A stretch of DNA of 64,000 nucleotides. Source: Syngnathus acus (taxonomy: Eukaryota; Chordata; Actinopteri; Syngnathiformes; Syngnathidae). Positions 1 through 11,291 of the stretch are shown here, piece by piece. The DNA is taken from assembly GCF_901709675.1 (NCBI RefSeq), contig NC_051095.1, forward strand, positions 16,289,956-16,353,955, read 5' to 3'. The translations under genes and the position numbers were made by a program. The stretch's first letter is position 1. Every line of letters begins with the position of its first letter. The notes under the pieces were generated by a model, which was not told the DNA's origin, did not search any database, and saw only the letters and a list, made by a program, of their open reading frames with translations.

Positions 1-1
1 G

Positions 2-2290
2 GTTTGTCTGGAGCAGGTTGCAGCACAAATCAAATATTCCATTGCCGAGGAAGTCAAAGTGGGAACGGTGGTGGGAAATGTCGCCAAGGATCTGGGATTG
101 GACATCAGCACTTTGGTGGAGAGACGTTTTCGCATTGTTTCAGGCACGGAGGGGGCTCAGTTTGAGGTAAATGTGAACAATGGCGTCCTCTTTGTGAGTA
201 AAACCATCAACAGAGAGGAGCTTTGTGAGGGTGTGTCACCGTGCTTAGTTAATCTGAAATTAGTCGCTGAGAACCCCATGGAAATACATCATGTCATCAT
301 AGAAATTATAGATATTAATGACAATTCACCCACTTTTCAAGAGGAAGAATTCATTTTGGAAATATCCGAGTCCACACTTCCGGGTAGACGCTTTCAGTTA
401 CCAAATGCGCGCGACCCCGATGTTGTCACGAATACAGTGCGTGTGTATAAATTAAATATCAATGAATATTTTAGTGCACAAATTAGAGAAATAGGCGAGG
501 ACAAGGTACCATTTTTAGTATTACAAAAGTCTCTGGACCGAGAAAAGAATTCTGAGCACAGACTTGTTCTCAGTGCAGTTGACGGTGGAAATCCACCAAG
601 ATCTGGAACTCTTAATGTCACAGTGAAAGTCCTGGATTCAAATGATAACCATCCCACATTTTCGCAAGATGTCTATTCTGTAACGTTATCTGAAAATGTG
701 AAGCCTGACACAAGCATCATTCAGGTCGAAGCAACCGATTTAGATGATGGATTAAACAAGGACATTGAATATTACTTTGGAGGACAACTAGATTCCAAAA
801 TGTATGAAATGTTCAGTTTAGATAAAATCACTGGAGAAATAAGGGTGAAAGGCCAAATTGATTTTGAGAAGGTAGATGTTTACAAATTAGATGTCCACGC
901 CACAGACAAAGGACACCCACCAATGAGCACCTATTGCCGGGTGATCATAAAAATATTTGATGAAAATGACAACCAACCTGAAATAGACGTGACATCTCTT
1001 TCCAAAACGGTAGCAGAGGATTCAAAACCTGGGACTGTCATTTCTCTTATTAGCATTGCCGACAAAGACGTCGGCTTGAACGGAAAAGTCAGATGTAGTC
1101 TCTCAGAAAATGTCCCATTTGAATTAAAACCGTCATTTCAAGACAACATGTATTCGCTGATTCTGAAAGACAGACTGGATCGCGAATTAGTGGCGGGATA
1201 TGACATCACAATCACAGCTACAGACTGTGGTCAGCCTCCTCTGTCTACTTTTAAAAATCTGCATGTCGACGTGTCAGATGTTAATGATAATATTCCGACA
1301 TTCTTGCACAGTCCAATCCAACTTTATTTGCTGGAAAATAACGTGCCAGGGAAGTCCATATTTTCTGTCACTGCATTTGATAAAGACTTGAATGAAAACG
1401 CGGCGCTGACTTATCACATTAACAGAGGAGAAGAAAGCCAGGTTAAAATGTCAACATTTTTAAACATCAACCCTGAGAATGGCGTAATATCAGCTCTAAA
1501 ACGTTTTGACTTTGAGACGCTGAAAAGCTTCCACTTCCAAGTGGTGGCCACGGATGGTGGGAGTCCTCCACTGAGCAGCAACGTGACAGTGAAGGTGTTC
1601 ATTCTGGATCAGAACGACAACGCTCCAGTCATCCTGTATCCAATCAGCTCCAACGGTTCTGCCCAAGGTGTGGAGGAGATTCCCCGCAACATTAAAGCGG
1701 GAGACTTGGTGACCAAAGTTCGAGCCTACGACGCCGACATCGGCTACAACGGCTGGTTGCTCTTTTCGCTGCAGCAGGTCAGCGACCACAGTCTGTTTTC
1801 TTTGGACCGCTACACGGGCCAGATCAGAACACTTCGCTCCTTGACGGAGACGGACGAGGCCGAGCATCGCCTGCTCATCCTGGTCAAAGACAACGGCAAC
1901 GTGTCGCTCTCGGCGACGGCTACCGTGACCATCAAACTAGTGGAGCCCAAAGAGGCTTTTGCGGCTTCCGACGTGAAAAGTGTGGCCACGGTGGACGAGG
2001 AGGACAATGTGACTTTTTACCTGATGATCACTTTGGGCTCAGTGTCGCTCCTTTTTGTCGTCAGCATCATCGTGCTGATCGCCATGCAGTGCTCCAAATC
2101 CACCGAGTACACTTCCAAATATCTGCAAGAAACCAATTATGATGGCACGCTGTGTCACAGCATTCAGTACAGATCGGGAGACAAACGCTACATGTTAGTT
2201 GGACCCCGAATGAGTATCGGCTCCACCATAGTACCGGGCAGCCACGCCAACACTCTGGTGCTCCCTGACAGGAGACACACTTCTGGCGAG
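2..2290 (+). CDS. v1: clustered protocadherin (alpha-type) variable exon, 5' truncated
   Basis: Homophilic neuronal adhesion receptor, type I membrane protein; 763 codons remain. The window opens inside the signal peptide (VCLEQVAA), and the start codon and promoter lie upstream. By homology with v3 about 15 residues are missing. EC1 begins with QIKYS near residue 14 and carries the family CX5C loop (CEGVSPC). Cadherin calcium motifs (DINDNSP, LDRE, DVNDN, DQNDN) separate six EC repeats. EC6 starts near 541, the membrane helix is at about 670-695, and the tail at 696-763. The exon ends in phase 0 on GAG|GTAAGA at 2290/2291, so any translation beyond GE is intron. Closest relative is v3; both have FHFQ, PISSNG and VVSII in the EC5-TM region, unlike later exons. 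An odd Arg replaces Ser in [10 protein letters not shown]. Confidence 0.93.
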
Positions 2291-3698
2291 GTAAGAAAGA
2301 CCATTTCCTCTTTTATACCCTACAGCTGTGTACAAAAGTAATGAAGCATCCATCTTTGCCTTTTTGTGCGTCTGTTACGAACAAAAAATAATGTGGTGTG
2401 TCCATCAAAATGATAGCCTTTTTTAAACAGCACGTCCCTAAAACGATGTTAAGTTCTTTTAGAAGTTGAGAACACTATGTTTTCATTGCTTTTCGTGTTG
2501 CTCAATTTTGCTTGTCAAAATGTTCCATTTTGATGATTAAAAGTAAAGGTGGGGTAAGTTTCAACTTTGATTTCGAGCTACATAAGCTTCGGAAATGGCT
2601 TTGAGCTAAGTCAGAAAAGTGTGTAGGTATTATGTAGATATTCTTTTTGAATGTAGTATTGGATAATTATTTTTAAGAGCGAACTGACCGCATCTGAACG
2701 TGGCTCGTCTTTGCTGGTTGCACTTTTCGGTCCTGCAAGTATTCGGTTTGTCGGCGTGGTGGAAAGTGCTGAGGAGGCGTGCTAGTTGTCAGATGGGGCT
2801 TTATTTTACCCCAAAACACAGCGGCATAATACATGCGCATGTAACAAATGAAAGTAGCCTATTATCCATGTCGACTCTCTGCATCTGCTTCTCACTCTTG
2901 TCAAACTACTCTTCACTTTCCGGTTCTTGTCTCTCCACCCTTCATAACTCGCCGTTTTTCTTCATATAAATCTAATTTTGTAATAACTGAAAGTTTAAGA
3001 CGAAAAGAAAAACTAAATACAACAATTGTTTGTATTGCGATATTTATTATTATTACTGAACCAACTTCCTAGGTCGGTTCAAATTCTAACTAGGCATTTT
3101 CAAGCGTGTCTGCAACATATTTTTTCCCGTTTTCTGCTCATTTTGGGTTTCACCGTAATTGTTACATATTCAAATAAACGGCTTGAGACATTTGTCACAA
3201 ACGTGCCGGATGTCGTTTTAGCGCAGTGCATAGCGGTGCATGGTGGGGCTTGTAGTTTATGGTCACGGTAGGTGGCGTGTATATGTTCCGTTTTACCTGA
3301 ATCATGTTGTTTATGAATAGCCTACCCTTTGAATCGAATTAGTTACATACCTTGAGCGGGTGCAGATTTGTATCTGTTTGACAATTTATTTTCTACTGTA
3401 TTTGGTTGAAAGGCAGGTGTAAAGAATTGGATACGGTTTTATTTTTTTAATGACAACATTTCTAATGGCTCCCAAGCAGCCGCCAGTCTGTCCTCTTGGT
3501 GTCAGTATCACATTAAAAATCATGGACAATGTCCCTCCCCAAGATATCTTTTGTTTGAGCCTGACAAAATCTCGGGCGGCATTTCGACTGAGGTCCATTT
3601 ACAGTGTGCTGGAGCGGCGTCATATTTGGCACAAAAATGACTTGGATTTAAATGTTTTTTCATCGCAATTTTAAGAAGGTGTATTTTGCTGTCGGGAG
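2291..3698. other. Spacer v1-v2: shared-intron start and v2 promoter region
   Basis: About 1.4 kb, A/T-rich. It begins with the v1 splice donor and intron (the first ~20 bp resemble those after v2). Apart from the CTCF-like element at 3492-3507 I see nothing recognisable: no RE1 site, no exon relic, no clear repeat. Confidence 0.6.
3492..3507 (+). promoter_or_regulatory. CTCF-like conserved promoter element of v2
   Basis: CCTCTTGGTGTCAGTA, 207 bp before the v2 ATG. It matches the GGTGTCAGT core found before every exon in this window and fits the CTCF core pattern (CC..NAGGTGGCAG-like) in forward orientation. Confidence 0.65.
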
Positions 3699-6023
3699 AT
3701 GGAGGCCCGTGCTCTTTTTCCTTTTGCTTTGCTTCTGTTGCTTGGACGACGGGCTTTGGGAGAAATTCGTTACTCCATTGCCGAGGAGGTTAAAGACGGA
3801 ACTATTGTTGGAAATATTGCAAAGGATCTGGGCCTTGATATAAGCTCTCTGGTTGGTCGGCGGTTCCGAGTGGTATCCGAATCGAAGGAGGCCTTTTTTG
3901 AGGTAAACCAGCACAATGGGGTGTTGTACGTGAACAAGAGAATAGACAGAGATGACTCGTGTCAGGGCAGCGGCGCCTGCCTCTTTGAGCTTAAAGTCAT
4001 CGTGGAAAACCCTTTGGAAATACATTATGTCGTTGTAGAAATCACCGATGTGAACGACCACGCCCCCGTTTTTATTGAAAAAGAGCAAACATTTGAAATA
4101 GCCGAGCACACGTTGCCTGGTAAACGATTCCAGCTGCATGCTGCGCATGATCCTGACGCAGGGATCAACTCCATCCGAGCGTACACTTTGACGTTAAATG
4201 AACATTTTGAAGTAGATGTCCGCCAGAGTGATGAAGATAAAATTCCATTTTTGGTCCTGAAGAAATCTCTGGACCGTGAAAAAAAGTCAAAACACTCGCT
4301 GGTACTCACCGCGGTGGATGGAGGGAAACCTCCACGGTCGGGAACTCTAAATGTGTCCATACATGTCCTTGACATCAATGACAATAGACCCATTTTTAGC
4401 CAGTATATTTATGAAATTACAATAGCAGAAAATATCCCGATTGGTACTTCAATCTTTAAAATAAATGGTACAGACCCAGATGAAGGTATTAATGGGGAAA
4501 TTGAATATAGCCTTGCAAAGACACTAAAGAAAAACGTTTACAGTGTTTTTGAAGTGGAAAGGTCAATAGGGGTGATTAGAGTAAAAGGGAAAATAGACTA
4601 TGAAGAAAATGACATTTATAAACTAGACATTGAAGCATCGGACAAGGGAACACCACCTCTGACAGGTGAGTGCAGAGTCATTATAAAGATAAGAGACATG
4701 AATGATAATGTTCCAGAAATAGAAGTGACGTCACTTTCAAATACTGTGCCTGAAGATTCGAAACCTGGTACAGTTATTTCCCTCATTAGTGTGAAGGATA
4801 AAGACTCGGGTGTTAATGGCAAAATTATCTCCACCATAACCAATGGTGTTCCTTTTGAATTAAAGCCATCCTACAAAGAAAACATCTTTTCAGTGGTGAC
4901 TAAAGAATTTTTGGACAGAGAGGAGGTGTCTCAATATGAAATCACAATAAAAGCCACTGACTGTGGTGAGCCTCCGTTATCAGCTGTAAAATCTCTCAAG
5001 ATTCAGATATCAGATGTGAATGATAACAGTCCACACTTTGAACAGAACCCACTTGAGTTTTATTTAACAGAGAACAATGCAGCTGGGAATTCCATTTTCC
5101 AAGTCACTGCAACAGACAAAGATATAAATAACAATGCAGCTATTTCATATCATATTGTGAGAGAGGGAAACCGGAATGACATTATGTCATTCCTAAACAT
5201 CAATTCAGAGAATGGACATATATCAGCCCTAAAAAGTTTCGACTTTGAGACGCTGAAAAGTTTCCAGTTCCAAGTAGTGGCCAGCGATGGAGGGAGTCCT
5301 CCTCTGAGCAGCAACGTGACCGTAAAGGTGTTCATCCTGGATCAGAACGACAACGCTCCAGTTATCCTGTATCCAGTCAGCTCCAATGGTTCTGCCCAAG
5401 GTGTGGAGGAGATTCCCCGCAACATCAAAGGGGGAGACTTGGTGACCAAAGTGCGAGCCTACGACGCCGACATCGGCTATAACGGCTGGTTGCTCTTTTC
5501 GCTGCAGCAAGTCAGCGACCACAGTCTGTTTTCTTTGGACCGCTACACGGGCCAGATCAGAACACTTCGCTCCTTGACGGAGACGGACGAGGCCGAGCAT
5601 CGCCTAGTCGTCCTGGTCAAAGACAACGGCAACGTGTCGCTCTCTGCGACGGCTACGGTGACCGTCAAACTCGTGGAGCCCAAAGAGGCTTTTGCGGCTT
5701 CTGACGTGAAAAGTGCGGCCACGGTGGACGAGGAGGACAGTGTGACTTTTTACCTGATGGTCACTTTGGGCGCGGTGTCGCTCCTTTTTGTCATCAGCAT
5801 CATCGTGCTGATCGCCATGCAGTGCTCCAAATCCACCGAGTACACTTCCAAATATCTGCAAGAAACCAATTATGATGGCACGCTGTGTCACAGCATCCAA
5901 TACAGATCGGGAGACAAACGCTACATGTTAGTTGGACCCAGAATGAGTATCGGCTCCACCATTGTTCCGGGCAGCCACGCAAACACGCTGGTGCTCCCTG
6001 ACAGGAGACACGCTTCTGGTGAG
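3699..6023 (+). CDS. v2: clustered protocadherin (alpha-type) variable exon, subfamily II
   Basis: 775 codons from ATG 3699 to GAG|GTAAGA. The signal peptide is residues 1-21 (hydrophobic run [10 protein letters not shown]), and mature EIRYS starts at 22. The EC1 loop is CQGSGAC, and EC1 ends near DVNDHAP. EC6 starts near 553, TM is at about 682-707, tail 708-775. EC1-EC5 most resemble v7-v9 ([29 protein letters not shown]), so v2 is a subfamily II member sitting between two subfamily I exons. EC6 has QQV like v1 and v3, whereas later exons have QRV, suggesting local sequence exchange among the first three exons. Other oddities are KGGDLV for [14 protein letters not shown] in the helix, and HASGEV at the end. 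Confidence 0.95.
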
Positions 6024-7194
6024 GTAAGAAAGACCATTTTTTTTACCTCGGTGAATACTTATTACAATAGATGTGATGTTCGCCCCCAATTACTAAGTTC
6101 TGTATGCGCATCTTAATGCATATTACAATTGTTGCCTGGTAACAGCAACAATGAATGTTGTCCTGTATACATTGACTAAATGATTTTTGGACTGACAATA
6201 AGTTGTTTTAGATGTTGGAATTCCGTGGTTTCTGAATTCTGATGGTTATCCTGATGATATTTAAGATCCGCAATCATGTCATTATCAAGCTTTCAGCTGC
6301 TGTGATTTTTGAGCGTTGTTAAAGTTCACTTTGAGAAGAGCGGTATACAAGCTTTGAGCATTCTACAATAGTCCATGAATGCCATTCTACATAAAAGGAG
6401 GTAAATGGCACATTTTACAATGTTTTTTTTCTATTGATTTTTTTCAATTTATTATTAACAGGTATGGTTTCTTTATAGCAGCAATATGTTTCATGGTGTC
6501 TCTGTGACTATCTCACTGCGGCTGCATAGTAGTGTGATTGGACTGTTGCGTGTTTTGTTTATGAGCGGTGATTGCTGGAGTGTAACATTAAAACAAAGTG
6601 TATTTTTTAAGTTCATATTCTATTTACGTATATGTCGCACACAATGTACTGTTCCGAAGGCTGCCGTCTGTTGATTAAGTTCTTATTTGAGAGTGCTAAG
6701 AACTTAATGGGTGTCCTTTTAAATTAGAAGGAGTGCATTGATAGGGAATTGTACAGTATTTATTGTAGGGCAACAAATAAATTACTCAAATTGACCACGA
6801 TAGACAAGTCTCATTGAGTGCTGCCATAATAATTGCAGAGAAAGTTTGTCTTTTTGTGGGACAAGAACTAGGGAACAGCAACTCACGTGCACACTGGTGC
6901 ACATTTTATAGGCCGGTTAAGCTTCTGCATACTCATAACAAATTATATCCACGAGGTGGCAGTGTCACATCATCATACAGTGATAAGTGTGAGGTGGTCC
7001 TTCCCCTTCAAGAACCGTTTTATCCAAGGCGTCAGAGGAGACGGGACCTTCAACAGAGACGGATATTGCTGTCATATGAGTCTGGATCCCCTTTTATTTT
7101 GGAATACTTTTAAGACAAATAATTTTATCAGTTGGAGGCTTCACTTTTTTTGGAGTGGAATCAGGATTTAGATGCTATAATCCATGCTGAGAGG
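6024..7194. other. Spacer v2-v3
   Basis: About 1.17 kb. The intron start is like that of v1. The middle is A/T-rich with no repeat or gene I can name and no RE1 match. The 3' end holds the best CTCF-like match in the window (6949-6964) and the presumed v3 leader. Confidence 0.6.
6949..6964 (+). promoter_or_regulatory. CTCF-like promoter element of v3 (strongest consensus match)
   Basis: CCACGAGGTGGCAGTG, 246 bp before the v3 ATG. This is a textbook CTCF core (CCACNAGGTGGCAG), forward orientation. Its paralogues have GGTGTCAG at the same place, which ties the whole element set to CTCF. Confidence 0.75.
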
Positions 7195-9531
7195 ATGGGA
7201 GCAGTAGGACAAAAGCGAGGTCTCTTTCTCTGCATCGTATTGGTTTGTCTGGAGCAGGTTGCAGCGCAGATCAAATATTCCATCGCCGAGGAAGTCAAAG
7301 TGGGAACGGTGGTGGGGAATGTCGCCAAGGATCTGGGATTGGACATCAGCACCTTGGTGGAGAGACATTTTCGCATTGTTTCAGGCATGGAGGGGGCTCA
7401 GTTTGAGGTAAATGTGAACAATGGCGTCCTTTTTGTGGGTAAAACCGTCAACAGAGAGGAGCTTTGTGAGGGCGTCTCACTGTGTTTAGTTAATCTGAAA
7501 TTAGTCGCTGAGAACCCCATGGAAATACATCACGTCATCATAGAAATTATAGATATTAATGACAATTCACCCACTTTTCAAGAGGAAGAGAAAATCTTTG
7601 AAATATATGAGTCTACCCATCCAGGAAAACGCTTCCAGTTGCCAAGTGCACATGATCCGGATGTTGTATCAAATACTGTGCGTGCATATAAATTAAATAC
7701 AAATGAATATTTTAGTGCACAAATTAGAGAAATAGGTGAGGACAAGGTGCCATTTTTAGTATTACAAAAGTCTCTGGACCGAGAAAAAAACTCTGAGCAC
7801 AGACTTGTTCTCAGTGCAGTTGATGGTGGAAATCCACCAAGATCTGGAACCCTTAATGTCACAGTGAAAGTCCTGGATTCAAATGATAACCATCCCACAT
7901 TTTCGCAAGATGTCTATTCTGTAACTTTATCTGAAAACGTGAAGCCTGACACAAGCATCATTCAGGTTGAAGCAACTGATTTAGATGATGGATTAAACAA
8001 GGAAATTGAATATTACTTTGGAGGACAACTAGATTCCAAAATGTATGAAATGTTCAGTTTGGATAAAAAAACTGGAGAAATAAGGGTGAAAGGTCAAATT
8101 GATTTTGAGAAGGTAGATGTTTACAAATTAGATGTCCACGCCGCAGACAAAGGACACCCACCAATGAGCACCTATTGCCGGGTGATCATAAAAATACTTG
8201 ACGAAAATGATAACCAACCTGAAATAGATGTGACATCTCTTTCCAAAACGGTAGCAGAGGATTCAAAACCTGGGACTGTCATTTCTCTTATTAGCGTCGC
8301 TGACAAAGACGTCGGACTGAATGGAAAAGTCATATGTGGTCTCTCAGAAAATGTCCCATTTGAATTAAAACCGTCATTTCAAGACAACATGTATTCGCTG
8401 ATTCTGAGAGACAGACTGGATCGCGAATTAGTGGCGGATTATGACATCACAATCACAGCTACAGACTGTGGTCAGCCTCCTCTGTCTACTTTTAAAAATC
8501 TGCATGTCGACGTGTCAGATGTTAATGATAATATTCCGACATTCTTGCACAGTCCAATCCAACTTTATTTGCTGGAAAATAACGTGCCAGGGAAGTCCAT
8601 TTTTTCTGTCACTGCATTTGATAAAGACTTGAATGAAAACGCGGCGCTGACTTATCACATTTACAGAGGAGAAGGAAGCCAGGTTAAAATGTCAACATTT
8701 TTAAACATCAACCCTGAGAATGGCGAAATATCAGCTCTAAAAAGTTTTGACTTTGAGACGCTGAAAAGTTTCCACTTCCAAGTGGTGGCCACGGATGGTG
8801 GGAGTCCTCCACTGAGCAGCAACGTGACAGTGAAGGTGTTCATTCTGGATCAGAATGACAACGCTCCAGTCATCCTGTATCCAATCAGCTCCAACGGTTC
8901 TGCCCAAGGTGTGGAGGAGATTCCCCGCAACATTAAAGCGGGAGACTTGGTGACCAAAGTTCGAGCCTACGACGCCGACATCGGCTACAACGGCTGGTTG
9001 CTCTTTTCACTGCAGCAAGTCAGCGACCACAGTCTGTTTTCTTTGGACCGCTACACGGGCCAGATCAGAACACTTCGCTCCTTGACGGAGACGGACGAGG
9101 CCGAGCATTGCCTGCTCATCCTGGTCAAAGACAACGGCAACGTGTCGCTCTCGGCGACGGCTACGGTGACCGTCAAACTCGTGGAGCCCAAAGAGGCTTT
9201 TGCGGCTTCCGACGTGAAAAGTGTGGCCACGGTGGACGAGGAGGACAATGTGACTTTTTACCTCATGATCACTTTGGGCTCAGTGTCGCTCCTTTTTGTC
9301 GTCAGCATCATCGTGCTGATCGCCATGCAGTGCTCCAAATCCAGCGAGTACACTTCCAAATATCTGCAAGAAACCAATTATGATGGCACGCTGTGTCACA
9401 GCATTCAGTACAGATCGGGAGACAAACGCTACATGTTAGTTGGACCCCGAATGAGTATCGGCTCCACCATAGTACCGGGCAGCCACGCCAACACTCTGGT
9501 GCTCCCTGACAGGAGAAATACTTCTGGGGAG
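7195..9531 (+). CDS. v3: clustered protocadherin (alpha-type) variable exon, subfamily I
   Basis: 779 codons. The reading frame is open upstream to 7132, but ATG 7195 is preferred: it gives a clean 24-residue signal peptide (MGAVGQKRG then [10 protein letters not shown]), and mature QIKYS starts at 25. The EC1 loop is CEGVSLC. EC6 starts near 557, TM 686-711, tail 712-779. EC1-EC5 are nearly identical to v1; the main differences cluster at the start of EC2 ([16 protein letters not shown] versus [16 protein letters not shown]). The donor is GAG|GTAAGA at 9531/9532. The intron that follows (GTAAGACCGATTTTTGATG) matches that of v4 and not that of v1, so v3 looks like a hybrid with a subfamily I body and subfamily III downstream DNA. 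Cys replaces Arg in EHCLLIL, and Ser replaces Thr in SKSSEYTS. Confidence 0.95.
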
Positions 9532-9693
9532 GTAAGACCGATTTTTGATGATTTTCTTTCTATTCTTTTCTTGTCACTTTTGTCTTTTTTTTTTCTTTTC
9601 ATCTGTTTCCAGTTATCATGCATGGACAAACTGTATTGACATTAAGCCAGTTAAACCTATTATGTTTTTTTCTTCATCAGTAATGCAAAGCCA

Positions 9694-9714
9694 GGGCTTG
9701 TCTGTGGTCTTGAA
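9694..9714 (-). promoter_or_regulatory. Degenerate RE1-like site after v3
   Basis: About 15 of 21 positions fit the REST RE1 consensus read on the minus strand (core CTGTGGTCTTGAA). The equivalent position after v4 and v5 carries the same element, so it is an inherited feature rather than a chance match. Probably weak or dead. Confidence 0.35.
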
Positions 9715-10109
9715 CGTATGTCAATGGCACGTGTATACGTCTATATGACCGAGAAGTACGCATTCCTCACTGGCTCTGTAACAAACACAGTAGCTGGTTT
9801 CTATACTACTTTGTTGTTGTTGTTGTTGTTATTTCCATATGCAAAGCAAATGTGGATTTGGCATCTTTATCCCTTCTACCCACTAAAGCCATGTTTTGCA
9901 ATCTACCTTTTAAAAAAACAATTCTCTTCTGCTTTGATGGTCACTCTATTGCTTAAACTGAGATGTATTTGTTCTACTTATTTTTTTGTTAATACTTTAG
10001 CTAAGTGTGACAGAGAGTCACGATAATCGAAAGTCCTCTGAATATGCTGCAGTGTGCAAGGTCTGTGTGAATTGTGTGCATGCTGTTGGAGTTGACTCAT
10101 GCACTGTCT

Positions 10110-10130
10110 GGCGCTGTCTGTGGTGCTGAA
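10110..10130 (-). promoter_or_regulatory. REST/NRSF RE1 site after v3
   Basis: 20 of 21 positions match the RE1 consensus (minus strand; + strand reads GGCGCTGTCT then GTGGTGCTGAA). It lies 579 bp past the v3 splice donor. REST is a zinc-finger repressor of neuronal genes outside neurons. Confidence 0.8.
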
Positions 10131-10403
10131 CATAACATTTTCTAGCAAATCTCAGCGACCGGTAAGCATTACTTACTTGCTGTATGACTAAAAAGCCTAA
10201 TCCAGATGGTTCATACACTACTTCGTCGTTGTTTTTTATGCAAAGCAAATGTGGATTTTGCACCTTTTATTTTTTGTCATCTTATTTTTTTTAGAGCGAC
10301 GTGACAGCGGGCTAAATTAGCAGAAACAGCTCTCAATATGACGCAGTCTGGTTCCATATGCTTGTCTGCAAATACATGCTTTTAAATTGCTGAGCATGGT
10401 TGT

Positions 10404-10526
10404 CCACTAGATGTCAGTGTTAAAACGTGAATGGTGCGTCAAGATTTCTTCTTATTAAAAGAGCGTCATTGCTGGACTCAAAATTCAATCGCTGGGTTTG
10501 GACGTGGAGCTTTCGCTGTCTGACCG
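10404..10526 (+). promoter_or_regulatory. Orphan Pcdh promoter fragment with CTCF-like element and no exon
   Basis: CCACTAGATGTCAGTG (10404-10419) is followed by the same leader that precedes v4, v5 and v6 (TTAAAACGTG, GGTGCGTCA, AGAGCGTCATTGCTGGACTC, GCTGTCTGACCGA). The leader stops at 10526 and runs straight into sequence normally found about 550 bp after an exon (ATATGCTACAGTGTGCATGG). No exon follows before the next complete promoter, so this is the remnant of a lost unit or of a recombination junction. Confidence 0.75.
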
Positions 10527-10596
10527 ATATGCTACAGTGTGCATGGTCTTTGTGTGAATTGTGTGAATGCTGTCGGAGTCTACTCATGCAATGTCT

Positions 10597-10617
10597 GGCG
10601 CTGTCTGTGGTGCTGAA
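10597..10617 (-). promoter_or_regulatory. REST/NRSF RE1 site before v4 (second after v3)
   Basis: 20 of 21 RE1 positions, identical to the site at 17892. Its flanks show it belongs to the post-exon part of a unit whose exon is missing here. Confidence 0.8.
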
Positions 10618-11053
10618 CATACAATTTCCCAGTGAATCTCAGTTATCAGCTAGCGTTGCTCACTTGCTGCGTGACAAAAAAAGCCTAACATGGCTGGTTC
10701 CATACACTACTTCGTTGTTGTTTTTATATGCAAAGCAAATGTGGATTTGCCATCTTTGCCCATTATTGATATTGTTCGACTGATTATCAAAAGACATACA
10801 ATGCAATCTGCCTTATAAAAAGACAATCATCTTCTACTTTGCTGGTCACCCTTATTGAGGTATTCATAATTTATTTAGTGACGTTTGAAGTGGAGTGGGC
10901 TGCAACAAGACATAGTACTATTTTTTGGTCACCTTATTTTTTAGAGCTACGTGACAGAGGGCCAAGTTGATAGAAACACCTCTCAATATGACGCAGTGTG
11001 GTTCCATATGATTGTCTGCAAATATATACTGATAGATTGCTGCGCATGATTGT

Positions 11054-11069
11054 CCACTAGGTGTCAGTG
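11054..11069 (+). promoter_or_regulatory. CTCF-like promoter element of v4
   Basis: CCACTAGGTGTCAGTG, forward, 238 bp before the v4 ATG; followed by TTAAAACGTGG and GGTGCGTCATG, conserved in v5 and v6. Confidence 0.7.
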
Positions 11070-11291
11070 TTAAAACGTGGATGGTGCGTCATGATTTGTT
11101 CTTATTAAAGAGCGTCATTGCTGGACTCAAAATTCAATCGCTCGGGTTTGAACGGGGAGCTTTTGCTGTCTGACCCAGCCTGTTCCTTTGTTTCTAACCA
11201 CGGGATGCATTCAGAAAATATCCATTGCTATTTAAACATGGTATTTTAATTGTTTTACTCGAACGAAGATAAAGGAAGAAGACGGATAAAT

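Larger units (their letters stand above)
9532..11291. other. Spacer v3-v4: two RE1 sites, one RE1-like site, orphan promoter, v4 promoter
   Basis: The longest spacer, 1.76 kb. In order: intron start, degenerate RE1 (9694), a short TTG run near 9811-9830, RE1 (10110), orphan CTCF-type promoter (10404), junction at 10526/10527, RE1 (10597), v4 CTCF element (11054). From 10527 onward the DNA is the same as that before v6. The layout is that of two spacers joined with no exon between them. Confidence 0.75.

Noticed and set aside
2291-2341. Protein sequence continuing past the GE at each exon end until the first stop
   Set aside because: A conserved GTAAG donor at the same codon in all exons shows this is intron; tails after it differ without constraint.
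2700-3271. Short + strand ORFs in the v1-v2 spacer as small genes
   Set aside because: No homology to anything recognisable, overlapping frames, A/T-rich sequence, no conserved counterpart in other spacers.
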